The notes under the pieces: model-generated
Databases searched by the model: none
Told to the model about the DNA's origin: nothing
The model's input: the letters and a program-made list of their open reading frames with translations, nothing else
Assembly: GCA_044220535.1 (NCBI GenBank)
Contig: JBGAQU010000028.1
Coordinates: 1-26,860, forward strand
Source: JBDHTS01 sp044220535
GTDB lineage: Bacteria; Pseudomonadota; Alphaproteobacteria; Micavibrionales; Micavibrionaceae
Length of the DNA stretch: 26,860 nt
Direction: 5' to 3'
Program-made: the position numbers and the translations under genes
Shown: positions 26,511-26,860 of the stretch, piece by piece
Position numbering within the stretch: position 1 is the stretch's first letter
Layout of the letters: each line of letters starts with the position of its first letter

Positions 26511-26522
26511 TGATCGAAATCA
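26511..26522 (-). promoter_or_regulatory. Second, weaker FNR-like site
   Basis: TGATCGAAATCA keeps the core TGAT-N4-ATCA but has C and G instead of the outer T and A. It lies 133.5 bp upstream of the main nrdD box and downstream of the lipoprotein gene. It may be an auxiliary site or chance. Confidence 0.3.
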
Positions 26523-26540
26523 GGGGACATGGAATCATAA

Positions 26541-26568
26541 CGGCGACCGAGATAATCTCCGGCCGCCG
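26541..26568. terminator. GC-rich hairpin after the lipoprotein gene
   Basis: CGGCGACCGAGAT and ATCTCCGGCCGCCG pair with one mismatch and one bulged base around a single-A loop. It starts 25 bp after the lipoprotein stop. There is no good T-run, so termination is plausible but not certain. Confidence 0.45.
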
Positions 26569-26592
26569 CATGACGTTTCTGCTTATATTTCT

Positions 26593-26823
26593 TTAGTTGC
26601 CTTTAGCCGCGGAAGCACGCTCACTTTCCATGCATATTTTGCAAGGTTTCTCCGCTGACGCAGCATCTTCTCTATTTTTCGTTTTGCAATGTTCACAATG
26701 CTCCGTCATGCAATGTTCGCAATGATGGGCGCAATGTGTACAGTGCGGCGTTACAACCCCTGTCGTGCCGGCACAGGCCGATAACAAAAAGGCCGTAGCT
26801 ATAGGTAATAAGAGCTTCATCAT
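26593..26823 (-). CDS. Small Cys/His-rich lipoprotein
   Basis: 76 residues: lipoprotein signal peptide with lipobox LLSAC (lipidated C17, alanine at +2, so outer-membrane sorting is expected), then a dense HC repeat (PHCTHCAHHCEHCMTEHCEH) with cysteines 28, 31, 35, 38, 43, 46, 61 and 64. The C-terminal part is KPCKICMESERAS. This can bind several metal ions or a cluster in the periplasm. AAGGAG lies 8 nt before the ATG at 26823. I do not recognise a family. It may belong with the copper genes, with anaerobic functions, or with whatever lies right of the window. Confidence 0.75.
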   Translation of the reverse strand: MMKLLLPIATAFLLSACAGTTGVVTPHCTHCAHHCEHCMTEHCEHCKTKNREDAASAEKPCKICMESERASAAKGN

Positions 26824-26860
26824 GTTTATATCTCCTTGGTCTGTTTGTGTTTGAGTTCTT

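Noticed and set aside
26230..26571. 113-codon minus-strand frame covering the nrdD leader
   Set aside because: It would include the FNR box and the hairpin as coding sequence. Only the last 29 codons after the predicted transcription start are kept, as a low-confidence leader ORF.

Overview
The window looks like a piece of an alphaproteobacterial chromosome of middling GC, from a facultative anaerobe that respires nitrate. The class is inferred from the overall protein character, the fused double-length NarK, NsrR/Hmp, FNR-type boxes and a TraL-like protein; I cannot resolve order or genus. No rRNA, tRNA, CRISPR array or insertion sequence was recognised.

Left part (1-7.3 kb), anaerobic nitrate respiration: the 5' end of narG, a fused NarK1-NarK2 nitrate/nitrite transporter and a Crp/Fnr-family regulator, then moeA (molybdenum cofactor) and, divergent from it, a PLP-dependent decarboxylase translationally coupled to a tandem-ACT-domain protein. 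narG, narK and the regulator carry many frameshifts. Nearly everything to the right is intact, so I suspect a low-accuracy contig end rather than gene decay, but the sequence alone cannot decide.

Middle (7.3-11.5 kb): a GNAT acetyltransferase, a divergent pair (Cys-rich TraL-like secreted protein and lytic transglycosylase) that resembles a conjugation remnant, a short phasin-like protein, and the nitric-oxide module nsrR / hmp with a likely NsrR operator between the two genes.

Copper/silver island (11.3-20.9 kb): a YHS-domain remnant, a CopA-type P1B ATPase, a small Cys/Met-rich secreted protein, then a tightly overlapping cus-type operon (outer-membrane channel, cupredoxin with a C-terminal metal-binding module, adaptor CusB with one frameshift, and CusA pump). 

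Right part (21-26.9 kb): an outer-membrane beta-barrel protein, ribH and ribB, the anaerobic ribonucleotide reductase nrdD with its activase nrdG, and a Cys/His-rich lipoprotein.

The main unifying signal is a set of FNR-type boxes. Four sites share the same 16-mer, CTTGATCTGAATCAAG on one strand or the other (before narG, between narK and the regulator, between moeA and the decarboxylase, before the porin). Two close variants precede ribB and nrdD. The regulator encoded here has an FNR-like recognition helix (E-x-x-S-R) and an unusual C-terminal cysteine cluster, so it is the obvious candidate to control the set: nitrate respiration, Mo cofactor, a decarboxylase, a porin, flavin synthesis and anaerobic dNTP synthesis.
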